Shown here: positions 45,084-56,000 of the stretch, piece by piece
Position numbering within the stretch: the stretch's first letter is position 1
How the letters are laid out: the number at the start of each line of letters is the position of its first letter
Assembly: GCA_027972325.1 (NCBI GenBank)
Contig: JAPMOS010000025.1
Coordinates: forward strand, 186,001-250,000
Reading direction: 5' to 3'
From: Paratrimastix pyriformis
Lineage: Eukaryota; Preaxostyla; Paratrimastigidae
Length of the DNA stretch: 64,000 nucleotides
Notes under the pieces: model-generated
What the model was told of the DNA's origin: nothing
Database searches by the model: none
The model's input: only the letters and a program-made list of their open reading frames with translations
Translations under genes and position numbers: made by a program

Positions 45084-48000
45084 TCAAGGACGCAGCCCGG
45101 CCTGGCTCTTGGAGGGGCGCTGCGGGGCGAGCACCGTCTCGGGGGGCAGGGCAGGATGGGCATGCTCCGGGTAGACGCGGAACCCGTCCTCGCCGTGGAT
45201 GCGGGCCACCAGGTTGAGCCACTCCGTCCGCGGCTGGGACGGCGACGTGGGCGTGGCGGGCGTGGCGGAGCTGGTGGGGGTGGTGGTGCCTCGGGAGAGG
45301 GTGGGTGACATGGCCGAGAGCAGGGGCGGAGTCGGGGGCATGATGGGCGCGTCCAGAGGCTGAGCCTGAGCCGGGGGCACAGCCGTCGTCGTCGTCGTGC
45401 GGGCCCCCGAGGGGGCGGCCGGGGATGATGATGGGAGCCAGGTGCGCTGGAACGCGGGCGCTGTCAGCAGGGGGGACAACCGCACGGGGATGGGGTGCGG
45501 GATCGGCCGTAATGGGGGCGACGGGGCCTGGGCGGCCTGTGGTTGGTGGCCGGGCGAGGGCCGCGGGGCGGCCGTGACGCGGGCGCTGATCAGCGGGGCC
45601 AGGACAATCCCCTCCGCCGCGGCCGGGGCCGCCCCGCCCTGCAGAACGGGCCGAGCAGACACGATCATCACCTCGGCACCGTCGGCTCCCGGCATGTCCG
45701 TCGGGGGCGGCTGCTCTCGCAGGCGCGGCTCCTCTTCCGACCCATCCTCCCGCCCGGGCGCCCCTGCCGCTGTAAGGGCCGTCGGGGCCGGAGCCGGAGG
45801 ACTGCCGCCGGGCGACTTGGGGGGCGGGGCGGGGGTGTCCAGTGGGCCCTGCTGCCGCGGGGGCGAGGGGCGGGTCCGGGGCGAGGACCCGGGGGGCGAC
45901 GGGGAGCCGCTGCGGAGGCGGTGGTAGTCCGACCAGAGCTGGGCCCGGTTGCGGCGGGAGGCCTGGCCTTGGGCCCACGGGCGGGGCACCACCGGGTTGG
46001 TGTCCTAGCGCCGCCCCCCAGCAAGACGCCGCCGTGAAGAGAGGCGCGGCGATGAGGGTTGCGCGACTTGCCTCTTCCTGAAGCTCCTCCCGCGTCCCGT
46101 CCTGACCCCCCAAAGCGGCGCAAGAGCGCCACGCCCCCGATGCGGACCGGGGCGCGTCCCGTGGCGCAGCGGCCGATGGCCATCCGGAATGCCTGCATGA
46201 AGACCTCGTCCATGTTGCACACGGTGATCGTGCGCAGGGTCGAGGTGACCACCCGGCTGCGGCACCCCTGGGCCGGGTTCTGGCGGCTCTGGCAGAAGTC
46301 CACGATGGCGGCCGCCATGCCCGTGGCGATGTCCCGCTCCTGGGAGGTGGGCGTCTGGGCGGCCGCGGTGGGGTCCGACCGGTCACGGTGGGTGTAGTAG
46401 GCGCAGCAGGGCATCACGATCGACCGCCAAACCGAGCCGGCCCGCAGCAGGCACTGGAAGGTGGCCTCGTAGGCACACGCGGTGGTCACCTGGGGTCAGA
46501 GCCGCCACAGGGGCGCGCCGGCACGTGCGGGGGAGGGGGCAAGTGGGGCAAGGATGCTGATGAGCGAATTTCACACACGGCGACGCCCACGCAGGTCTCC
46601 AGGCGCAGCATGTTGACAGGGCGGGCGGGCAGGAGCGGACCTGGGGGCAGTAGGTGAAGTAGAGGCACCGCCAGGTGAGGGGCCCCTCGAAGGGCGCGTG
46701 GTTTTCCTGGAGGAGCAGCTCGGCCCGCGACTCGCGGCTCATCACGTGCGGCCCGCCCTGGCCGGCGCTGCCCCGCTTGGTGCTGGGCGGCCCCCCCGGG
46801 GCCCCGTGCTGGGAGCGGGGCGTGTGGGTCCCCACGCTGTGCAGGCCGGGCGATCGGGCCGTGTCGGGGGCCCCCGTGGAGGCTGAGCCGGCCCCCTCGC
46901 GGTGGGCGCCGGGCCCGCGGGCCGAGGGGCGCGAGGATGCGGCCGAGGGGGCATGTTGCGGGGGCGAGGTGGACGGGGTGGGGGAGGGGGCCGCGGGGGG
47001 AGGGGGCGACCGGGGTGGTGGCGGCGAGACGGTGTGGGCCGGCGGCGCGACCTCGGGTGCTGCCGACCCCTCGCCGGTGGATGGCGTCGGGTGCTGGGGC
47101 TGCGGCGGCGGCTCCGACCCATCCGCCGAAGGGGCCAGCGATCGGAGCGAGCGGGGCGAGCGGGGCGTCCGCTGGGTGCGGGGCGGGGGCGATGGCGGCA
47201 TGAAGGGCGGGGGCCGCACGTGGGCGGGCGGGATGATGGGTGTCGGCGAGAGCGAGCGCGACGAGCGTCTGCGGGCGCGGCTGGCCGAGGGGGCCGGGAT
47301 GAGCGAGGCTGCGCTCTCGAGGGCGGACAGCAGGGAGCCCACCGGATCGCGGCGTTCGCAGCCGGATGGCGGCGAGGGGGTGCCCCTGGAGGGCAGAAGG
47401 GAGGCCGTGGAGACGCCGGGGGTCATCCTGGGCAGGAGGCGGGAGGAGACTCCCGGCCGCAAGGCCAGCACGGGTCCGGTGGGGCTGCCGGGGCTGCCGG
47501 GGCTGCTGCCGGGTGTCCAGAAGGACCCGTATGGGGAGGGCGGGGTGGGGGGCAGGGGCAGCCGCAGGGGCGGCACACCGGGTGGTGAGTGCAATGGCGA
47601 GGGGCGGCCTCGCTGGAAGTGCGTACTGGGAGTGGGGGCGTCCAGGGGGGACGGGGAGCGGTCCAGAGAGGACTCGGGCCGGGACGAAGGGACGGGTGAA
47701 TGCCGGGGGGGCGACGACCCCCCACCCTGCCCTTGGTGTTGCTGTAAGTGATTGGCATCCCAGGGGAGAAAAATGGGCGGCACGGGCTGTGGCGTCCGGC
47801 GGACCGCCAATTCCGGAGCTCGGAGCGAGCGACGGGGTGGTGATGGCGTGCGGGACGGCTGAGGGGGCGACTTGAGGGGAACGGCAAACACTAAGTACTC
47901 TGGTGGACAGAAGTGATGCTCTGTGACAGGTAGAGGGTCCAGTGGGATGCCTGTAGCGCGAAGGAGCGATAACAGCAAGGGATGCCGTTGGAAAGCATGT

Positions 48001-48244
48001 GTATCGGGGTGAAAACTAATAGGAACCATGATACCATCGGCACGAAAGGTTCTGATATCACAGTGCGCGACATCAATACGCGTTCCACCGAGCTCCAGAG
48101 GAAGAGGAGCAATTGGCGGAGGAATTTGAGCCTCTCGTTCGGCTGACTGGCCTGGCCGCAAATTGGAAGGCGACCGAGCCTCTGGGACAAGCCTTTTCGG
48201 CTTGTTTTGACCGGGGACGGGAGGGAGGCGTAAGGGAAGAATCA
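45084..48244 (-). CDS. Pro/Ser-rich protein of unknown family
   Basis: The start chosen is the ATG at 48244 (MILPLRLPPVPGQNKPKR); the stop is at 45084-45086. The N-terminal part has a folded-looking stretch (GGTRIDVAHCDIRTFRADG, LLLSLLRATGIPLDPLPV). A long low-complexity Pro/Ser/Arg region follows (about 46750-47880). A second folded block starts near PFEGPLTWRCLYFTYCPQ, then crosses an intron with donor GTCCGC to VTTACAYEATFQCLLRAGS, and includes DIATGMAAAIVDFCQSRQN, STLRTITVCNMDEVFMQAF and RIGGVALLRRFGG. The C-terminal 300 residues are again Pro-rich. I recognise no domain; it could be a regulatory scaffold. The splices joining the last two parts were not fixed. Confidence 0.6.
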
Positions 48245-48314
48245 TGACGACATCGCCGAACCAGTTTCTAAAACCCCATGGTCCCAGCGGCGTGACGGCA
48301 AAAAAACTGCGGCG

Positions 48315-48690
48315 ATGCCACCTGAATGCAGGGGGTTCAACGGCGTCCAAGTTGCTGAGGACGTACTTCTTTTAGATCTGCTCAGTGTCACAGCCCGTAT
48401 TGCCGACTTCTCCTCTTTCATCGTTCTTCTCCGGGCCAACACGTTTCCCCCCCTTTCTCGGCTGTCTCCTGAAGAAACTGTCGTATTCCATTTTCGACGA
48501 TCTGCCTTTGTGGGTTCCATGGATGATGACCAAGAAAGAAGCTCGCGTGGTTCAGCGCATCCTCGGCGCACCAGCCAACAAACAACACAACTCCCAACGC
48601 ATCCCAGCCCACTCTTCTGCGACCAACTCCCCTGACACTCCGAAGTTCGTTCCTCCATCGCCGAGACCTTGTCCCCAAACATTCAGTTAG
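48315..48690 (+). CDS. Small unknown gene, frame uncertain
   Basis: Coding-like sequence lies on the plus strand between a divergent and a convergent neighbour. The ATG at 48315 could be joined across a very short 31-bp GTCCAAG...TTTTAG intron to a frame containing LLKKLSYSIFDDLPLWVP and KKEARVVQRILGAPANKQ, with its stop at 48690. Alternatively translation starts at an internal ATG (48385). An intron of 31 bp would be the shortest here. No family is recognised. Confidence 0.4.
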
Positions 48691-48747
48691 ACGAGAATAA
48701 TAATGTAAAACGGCACGGCGGCAAAACAAAAAACAATGGTTCGCCGT

Positions 48748-49335
48748 CTAGAAATAGTCGCCAATATCCCGATCGTCGAAGTGCTTCTTCGAAGAGGTGG
48801 CACCACTGGCTGTTCATCGGGAGAGCGTGTCAGAAAAACATAAGGTTTTGTTGAAAGACCCTTCTTCTTGTTGCGGCCACTCTTTTGGTCTTGAAGTCTT
48901 TGGTTGGTGATGGCGGTGACAACCCCACCGATTTCCTTCAGATCTTCAACTGACATCTGAAGATCGTTAGAAAGCCCCCGAAGAACTTCAAAGAGCATCG
49001 GCTTGAAGTTCTCGTTTTTTTTCTAAAATGATTAACGAAGAAAGTCGTAAGCGAGACAGAAGCAGTCATTTCCAGACCATGGGCATAAACTTGGCAATGA
49101 GAAGATGGGCGAACTTGGTGTACTGGGAGGGAGTTGTGGGATTCATCATCAATGTTTCCTCATCGAGGGCCTCTGGGACAGGATCAGCCGCCAAAGGATC
49201 AATCGCTGTCGGGAGGGCAGTCGCAGAGGGGCGAGTTTCGACCTCCACGTGAACTGGGGCGGGGACTGAAACAGGCTTCTCCTCAGGCTTCTCCTCACCA
49301 ATGGCAACGTGTTCCTCGGTTTCCCAGTCGTCCAT
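48748..49335 (-). CDS. EIF3J: Translation initiation factor eIF3 subunit J
   Basis: Exons 49078-49335, 48860-49022 and 48748-48809 give 160 residues. eIF3j (yeast Hcr1) binds the 40S decoding centre and aids eIF3 loading, subunit recycling and rRNA processing. The N-terminus MDDWETEEH is a typical acidic eIF3j start. The helical core is ALDEETLMMNPTTPSQY...FKPMLFEVLRGLSNDLQ followed by VEDLKEIGGVVTAITNQR. It ends with a Lys-rich linker (GRNKKK) and a conserved tail HFDDRDIGDYF, like the acidic C-terminus of the family. At 160 residues it is shorter than human eIF3j (258). Introns are 55 and 50 bp, with donors GTCTGG and GTCTTT. It is divergent from the gene at 49433. Confidence 0.85.
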
Positions 49336-49432
49336 TCTACGCCGACATTCGAAAATCAGCAGAACAGAGACGCGAGCACAGACTTGTTCACTTTCCCCGG
49401 AGCTAGAGGTCATTCGTAAGGAAAACGCCACG

Positions 49433-50373
49433 ATGCAGCCCGTCTATCAAGTGATTGCTGTGAACCCCTCTCAGGTCTGTCTTGACCCCGTGACCTCTCA
49501 ACACATTCTTTTGGGGGGTCGATCGGCCAAATCATAGGATGTTTCCTCCGCTGCCCAGGTTAGCCGACGGCGGAATGGCGCCATCCGCCGCCAGCGCCAA
49601 AATCAGGCTCGAGGAATGCAGCAAATTCCGGTTCAGATTCGGGTTGCTCGGACTTTCAACCGTCCCCAGCGTGTGCGCCCAACAAAGATCGCGTCTGTAA
49701 AACCTCTTCCTTCTTTTCCCGTTTATATTTTTTTTTCTCCCGCCCCTACCATCTCCCCCCATTTTGTCGGTCATAGGGCTCAAAGGTCAGTGGATGATAA
49801 CTGCTTCTCGCGACCATTGCTAACCTTCATCGCCTCTCATACCCCCTTCTCTTGGCCACTCCAGCTTTGTGCCCGTCCAATACATTCAACCCGGCCAAAT
49901 TCGGGTTGTGACTGCTGCGCCCGGCAAGCGCGTCGTTACCACCACCGCTGTCCAGCGCCGCCGTCGTGCCGCCAAGCAGGCCGCCCAGCAGCAGCAGCAG
50001 CAGCAGGCCCAGGTGCAGATGCAGATGCAGGCGATGCCCCAGCCCGTCATTTTGATGCAGGCTCCAGCCCAGGCCGCAGTTCCTCGGCGTCGGCGCATCC
50101 CCCGACAGCAGCAGCAGCAGGCCCAGCTTCCGCAGCCGGCCTTTGTGCAGGTCCCCCAGGGCTTCATGGCCCAGCCCCAGTCGGTGGTGCTCCCCGTCAT
50201 GCAGCAGGCCCAGCGGCCCAGGTCGTTCGTGGTCGGTCGGGGTGGCCGCGGCCGGCGTGTCCGTCAGGCCCGCGGTGGCATGGTCTGTGGTTGGGCCTGG
50301 GAGGTGCTCCGTCCCGCCTTCTTCTTTGCTCACCTCTGTCCCGCCTTCTGCTTCGCAGATTGGCTACATGTGA
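49433..50373 (+). CDS. Basic Arg/Gln-rich protein, 202 aa
   Basis: Exons 49433-49474, 49559-49692, 49865-50282 and 50359-50373 join in phase. The start is MQPVYQVIAVNPSQ; the last exon encodes only IGYM. The protein is strongly basic: a VSRRRNGAIRRQRQNQARG segment, then QRRRRAAKQAA running into a Gln run, an RRRRIPRQQQQQ block and a C-terminal GRGGRGRRVRQARGG. Such Arg/Gln/RGG composition is typical of RNA-binding or mRNA-export adaptors (for example FYTTD1/UIF-like proteins), but no diagnostic motif is seen, so that is only a suggestion. All three donors are GTCTGT. It is divergent from eIF3j, with 97 bp between start codons. Confidence 0.75.
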
Positions 50374-50845
50374 AGACGCCTACCCGACCTCCTGGCTGCC
50401 CACATGCCGCCTGTTGGCCCGCCTTCCCGCCGGACGCGGGGAGCGGCACACGATACCTGTGTATGTAGGGATAATCTGTTAATGGTCTCATGGTGCTCCG
50501 ACTCGTGGGTCGGAAGATGAACACGACGAGACTCACTGGGTGGGTGGGGCGAGCATAAGGAGGGAAACACAGGGGGGGGGGGGGGGGGGGGGGGGGTAGA
50601 CAGGCGGCGTTCGAGCAGCCCAAGAGAAGCGCAACCCAACGCGCCATCCATACAAAGACACGGCGGCCCACGGGCACGCGGCACGCGATGAGACCAACCA
50701 AAATGGCCCAAAGACCAAAAACAACAACAATTTATGGGCACGCCAGGGGGAGGAGAGAGCGCGCGAGAGAAGGGGAGGGAGGGGCGCCGAGGAACGGGCG
50801 TAGCGTGCTCGACGCGGGGCGTCGGGAGAGGCATACAGGGCACAG

Positions 50846-50879
<34 letters not shown>

Positions 50880-51128
50880 GGGGGAGGGGGGGGGGGGGCA
50901 AGGGGCGGACCGCCAACAAATCGCATATCGGGCGGCGCAAAAGGGTTTGAGGCGCAAGACGGACGGATCGTGCCGCCTTGATCGATGTGTTTGTGTGTGG
51001 GGGAGGGGGAGGGAGGGGGGGGGGGGGGGTGCCGAAGCGCATGTGCGGGGCGGTTGTTGGCATCCCCCTGGGCCACCCAACGATGGCGGGCGAACCAGAT
51101 GAGGCAGCTGCTGCCCCGACCGAGGGCC
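50374..51128. other. Convergent spacer, 755 bp, homopolymer-rich
   Basis: Lies between the basic protein gene (+) and the UNC93-like gene (-). It contains G homopolymers at about 50572-50596, 50849-50898 and 51015-51029 and a GA-rich tract near 50740-50800. No coding exon or RNA gene is supported. Confidence 0.45.
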
Positions 51129-52965
51129 TCAGACGCGTGCCGGGACAACGACGAGCTCCTCCTGGGGCAGCGACTCGTCGGGGTGGCGCCGCCGGTGGGA
51201 CTTGATGTCCAGCGCATGGACGGCGTAGTGCAGGACGAAGAGGCACACCACGGCCACCACCGAGACGGCCACGAAGACTATCAGGTAGGTCAGGGGCGCC
51301 AGCGAGGCCGCCCCGCCCATGAAAAAGGCCCCCGACGTGACCGAGCGCAGGAAGCTGTACGCCGCCACGCCCACCTCGGCCTGGTCGGGCGTCAGGAAGC
51401 CGATGATGGCAAACAGCTGCGCCCGCACAAACACACACACAGACACAGACACACACCCAGCCACGAGAGGAGCGCGCCTGATGAGACGAGGGCCCAACTC
51501 GGTGGGAGCGGCCAGGGCACGGGGGGCGGCGGGGCGAGGATGGCTGCCGGGGGCGGACCTGGGTCCCGAAGCAGGCCTCGTAGAGGCCGAACAGGGCGAA
51601 GGCCGAGTAGAACAGCACCAGCTGGGTGGTGCCCGCGGCCCCGATGGCCAGGTGGCCCAGGACGGAGCCCCCGATGCCCACCGCGTGCATCAGGGTGGTC
51701 ACCGAGAGCCGCCCCGTGCAGTCGGAGAGCCGCCCCAGGATGGGCGACATCAACACGTACACCGCGCCCCGCTCTGCGACCCACATACAGGGGGTGTCCG
51801 GAGTGGTGAGGGTGTGCTGCCGGGATGCGGAGCGGCAGGGGCGAGGGCGGGGATAGGCGAGAGGCGGACCGAGGAAGAGGGTGCTGACGTGCTCGATGGG
51901 CGCGTAGGGCGGGTAGACGCCGCTCCAGTAGGGGGGGATGAGCCCCACGGCCAAGAAGGTGGGCAGGAGCAGCAGGTACGACGGGGTGAAGATGATCCGC
52001 ACCACGGGCAGGAAGGTCTTCCCCAGGAAGGACCCCACCCGCCGGCAGCAGGAGGGCCGGGCCGCATCGGCGGGGCTGCCCTTGGGCGGGCTCGTCGCGG
52101 TCTCCGTGGGGGTATCACCCCCCCGTGGGGTGGACGGTGGACTGGCACCACCCGTCAGGGGCACCTGCAGGGCCTGCAACGGGGACGGGGTGATTCGCTC
52201 CGCACCCCGCCGGGGGGCGGGCGGCCGTGGGGGCGGCCGGGGAAGCAGGGCAAAGGCCAGGCAGCCCACGCCCCCGATGGCCGAGAGGACGATGAAGCTC
52301 AGCTGGTCGTTCTTGAGCTGGCCCCGGATGATGGTCATCAGCAGGTTCCCTGCGGGCAAGCGGTGAGGGTGGTGTGCGGTGGAGAGAACCCCGGTGACAC
52401 CGACCGACGACTCCCGAGGCGGCGAAACAGAAGAAGAAGGTGCCCGTGTAGAGGCCCAGCCGGGCAGGGTCGGGGCAGATTGCGTAAAGGTATTTGCCCT
52501 GCCCGCACCAGATGATCGAGGCACCGAGCCCCAGTAAGATCGAACTTGGGAGCACAAGATCTGCGACAACGCGAAGGGTGAGAAACTCCGGGCAACGATG
52601 TCACAGACACTGCTCCTTAAAGATACTGGCAACAGAGAAGAAAAGAAATGGGAGAGAGCCCAAGAAGATGGAAAGCCGGGGCCCAACGAGCTCCGTCAAA
52701 TGAGGGGACCACAGTGCGGAGACAGCAACCACAAAATAAGCTATAATGTTCGTTTGTGAGTAAACGCAGTGGTTTCCTCGCAACAAACCATAAGACATGG
52801 ACATAAAACCAAAAGAACCATAAATCGTGGTCTATGAGGAGATGATCGCCCGGTTGCTGAAAACTGAAAACAAACCATAAGATTTTCGGTAGCATATTCG
52901 GCTGAGTAGGAGAGCAAAAACCCAATGCCCAGCCACACACACTTGGCGATCGGCGGGACCCGCAT
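51129..52965 (-). CDS. UNC93-like major-facilitator membrane protein
   Basis: Start MRVPPIAKCVWLGIGFLLSY at 52965, stop at 51129. The first helix carries the UNC93-type ending SAEYATENL. Small exons then give TTIYGSFGFMSMSY and AYFVVAVSALWSPHL, followed by GPRLSIFLGSLPFLFFSVA. The hallmark block GASIIWCGQGKYLYAICPD leads into GLYTGTFFFCFAASGVVG. Further helices lie in FIVLSAIGGVGCLAFALL, YLLLLPTFLAVGLIPPYWSG, AVGIGGSVLGHLAIGA, LFAIIGFLTPDQAEVG and YLIVFVAVSVVAVVCLFVLH. About 11-12 membrane segments are expected, as in the family. A cytosolic Pro/Thr-rich loop splits the two halves. UNC93 relatives act in channel regulation or trafficking; the substrate here is unknown. Some internal borders are unresolved. 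Confidence 0.8.
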
Positions 52966-53040
52966 TTCGCCCGGGACAGTCTGTCGCGGCCTGAGGGATG
53001 ACGACGATCGATCTTTTCCTCCAAAAGCCGCAACCTTGCT

Positions 53041-56000
53041 CTAAGTCGTCGAAGATCGGGTGGGGGGAAGAGGAACTGGAACTGGGGAAAGAGGAACTGG
53101 GGAAAGAGGAGGGAGGGTTGGTGGTGGTCGGACGGAGGTGGTTGGGATGAGCGATATGCCCTCGCCCGAGGAGGTGCCTGGCTGGGTCTGGACCACCGCA
53201 GGCGAAACCTGCGGAGATTCGATCAACAAAGAGGGCACTGGGGAGTACGGCGACAAGCAGACAGCCCCGGCGGTGGTGCTGGTGGCGGTGGTGGTCGGCG
53301 AGGGGGGCATCGAAGGCAACGGGTCCAGCGGCTCCCCCCCGGAGGGGTCCACCCGCCAGACATGAGGCGGGGGCGCCGCCGGGACGTAGGGCGACGACGC
53401 AGCCGGGCCGCCCCCACTGCGGAGGGCGTTGAGCCGCTGGGCGCTGGAGGTGTGCCGCAGGGCGGCCTCCACCACAGGCGGGGCGGGGACCGGGGCCGAG
53501 GGGGGCGAGCAGGAGCCGCCCTCGACCTCTTTGGATGCGCCAGCAGCGCCCCCTGGAGCCCTCCGGAAGAGGGCCGGTGGGGCCCGCCCGTAGGTGAGGG
53601 GCGGAGAGGGGCTGCCCGTTGCCCGGGCGAGGGAGGAGGGCGACCGGGTGACGCCCCAATGGCGGGGGCGCCCCTGGAAGAGGGGGCTGAGGGGCATGGT
53701 GGGGGACGGGCTGATCATACCACGAGGCAGCGAGTTCGCACCGTCGCCCGGGGGCGGCGGGGAGATTGCCGGGGAGCCCGCGCCGGGTGGGGAGGTCTGC
53801 TTCTCCCCGGGCGGGGCGGGCGCGTTGTTGAGGATGTTGGGCGGCAGCGGGTACCCCGATAGGAAGAGTGAGTACCGCAGGGCGGCCGCGGGCCGGGGGG
53901 CCGCTGCTTGGGCGGGAGGATTCTGGAGGGCGGGTGGGAGCGGGGCGGGCATGGGCGGCGTGGGGGCGAAGATGGCCGCGTCGATGTAGCTCGAGCTGGC
54001 GGGGGAGGGGTTCGAGGTGGTGGTGCTGGGCCCCCCCGCGGAGCCCGTGGTGGCGGCGGCAGGGGCGGCGGCCGACCCGGCGGCGAGGCCGGGCTCGCCG
54101 ATCTGGGTGGGCAGAGACGACTCCGACGACGACGAGCTCGTGGTCGCCGAGGACGTCGAGTTGGGGTCGGGGGCAGCAGTGGCGGTGGGGGCCGTGGAGG
54201 CCGTGGAGGCCGTGGGGGCCGTGGGGGCCGTGGGGGCTGCGACCCGGGGTGGTCCACCCGACATGACACCGAACAAGGTCAAGGGGCTGTCGTAGGACAC
54301 TTTGGCGGGGGGCAGGAGGGCAGGGCCCGTCGGTGGGGCCGGCAGCACCGGGGCGGGGGACAGCACCGAGCTGCCGATGACGCCCCCGCCCCGGCTGGTG
54401 GTGCTCTCGTCGGAGAGGGGCCCATCGCGGGGCTCCTCGGACCCCCTTGGCCCCCCGCTGGCCGCCGCCGCCGCCGCTGCCGTCCCAGCCACGTCCCGGA
54501 GAGAGCCCATGGAGGCCTGCCTCGCGGCAGCGCTCGCACCCGAACCCTGCGGCGGCCCGGCGGGCTCCTTGGCGGCTGAGGGGAACAGGGCGGTGGCCTC
54601 CAGGTCGCCCATCGGGGGGGCGGCCAGCTCGGGGGGCAGGTCGCCGTCCTCGGTGCTGGAGGTGCTCGAGGCCGAGGCCGAGGCCGCCCGGAGGAGCGGG
54701 GGTGCGGCTGCCGTGAGCGGCCCCGCGGCGGCGGCGAGTGCCGAACGGTTTAGCCCGTCGGCCGCCGCGTTGGTGGGCGGGGTCATGACGGGCGCGGGGG
54801 GCGGCTCCACCCCGATGGCGGCGCTGAGGGCGGCCCCCAGGGCGGCCACGGGGGCGGCAATGGGCTGCGGGGCGGTGACGGCGGCCGCCTCGGCGGGCCG
54901 GGGCCGGAGCACCTCGACCAGCGTCGAGACGGGGCGCCGCTCGGTGGTGGGGCCGGGCGCCCATGTGGCATGGGGGAAGTGCATGGGCGGCTCCTTCTCC
55001 GCCTCCCTCTCCCCGGCCGCCTCCCTTTCGGGCTCGGCGGGCGCCGAGAGGACCGCGGGGGGCTGGGGGCTCGTCGAGGGCGGCGGGCCGGCCAGAGGGT
55101 CGGCCCGGGGCGGGGCGCCGACGGAGGACGAGCGGGGGCGGCCCGGGAGGGGCGGCAGGACGGGCAGCGGCTGGGGGTGCGACGCGAGCCGCTCCGAGTC
55201 CGTCTGCAGCGGGGAGGGCCGCTCGGGGGCCGGGGTCGCCGGCGGGGCGGCGGGGTGGGGCGAAGCGGCTGCCTGAGCGAGGGCGGGCGAAGCGGCTGGG
55301 GTGGCGGCTTCGCCCCCAGGCGATGGCAACGGTGTGGTGACAACAGAGGCGGGGGCAGGGGTGGCGTCTTGAGGGGGCTGGAGGGGCAGCGCCCGCTGCA
55401 TGCGAACCAGCGAGGCGGGCGGGGGCGGCAGCGGGGGCAGCGGGGGCATGGCCAGCCGGATGGAGGGCGAGGGCAGGCTGGGGGCGGCGGCGGGCCGGGG
55501 CTGCTGCTTGGCGGTCGGCAGGCCCGAGGTGGAGGCGCAGGTGGCGGGCGGGGCAGGGAGGGGCAGGGGCAGGGGCAGCTGCTGGAAGAGGGGCGCCCCG
55601 GGGACGAGGACCGAGTGGACCACCACGGGCGAGGGGGGCGAGGAGGGCAGCTGCTGCGGGGGCGGCTCGACGGGCAGCGGGGGCGAGGCCACGGCCCCCA
55701 TGACCGAGGGCATGGTCAGGGTGGGCGAGGAGGCCGTCGTGCCGGGCGGGGAAAGCTCCTGGGCCGCGGCGGCCAGGCCGCCACCCGGGGAGGTGGCACC
55801 CGTGGGCTGGCGGACCAGGGCGACCACGTCGTAGTAGGGCGGCGGCTCCTGCGGGCAGGCCAACAAACCGCAAAGGTCCCGAACCGCACACGGCCCAATG
55901 GGGGAAAGAAAAAGAAAGAAAAGGGGGCGAGCGGGTCCCAGGGCAGGCAGCACAACCCGTGGGGGCGCAAAGGAAAGCGGTGCCGGCAGGTCCCAGAGGC

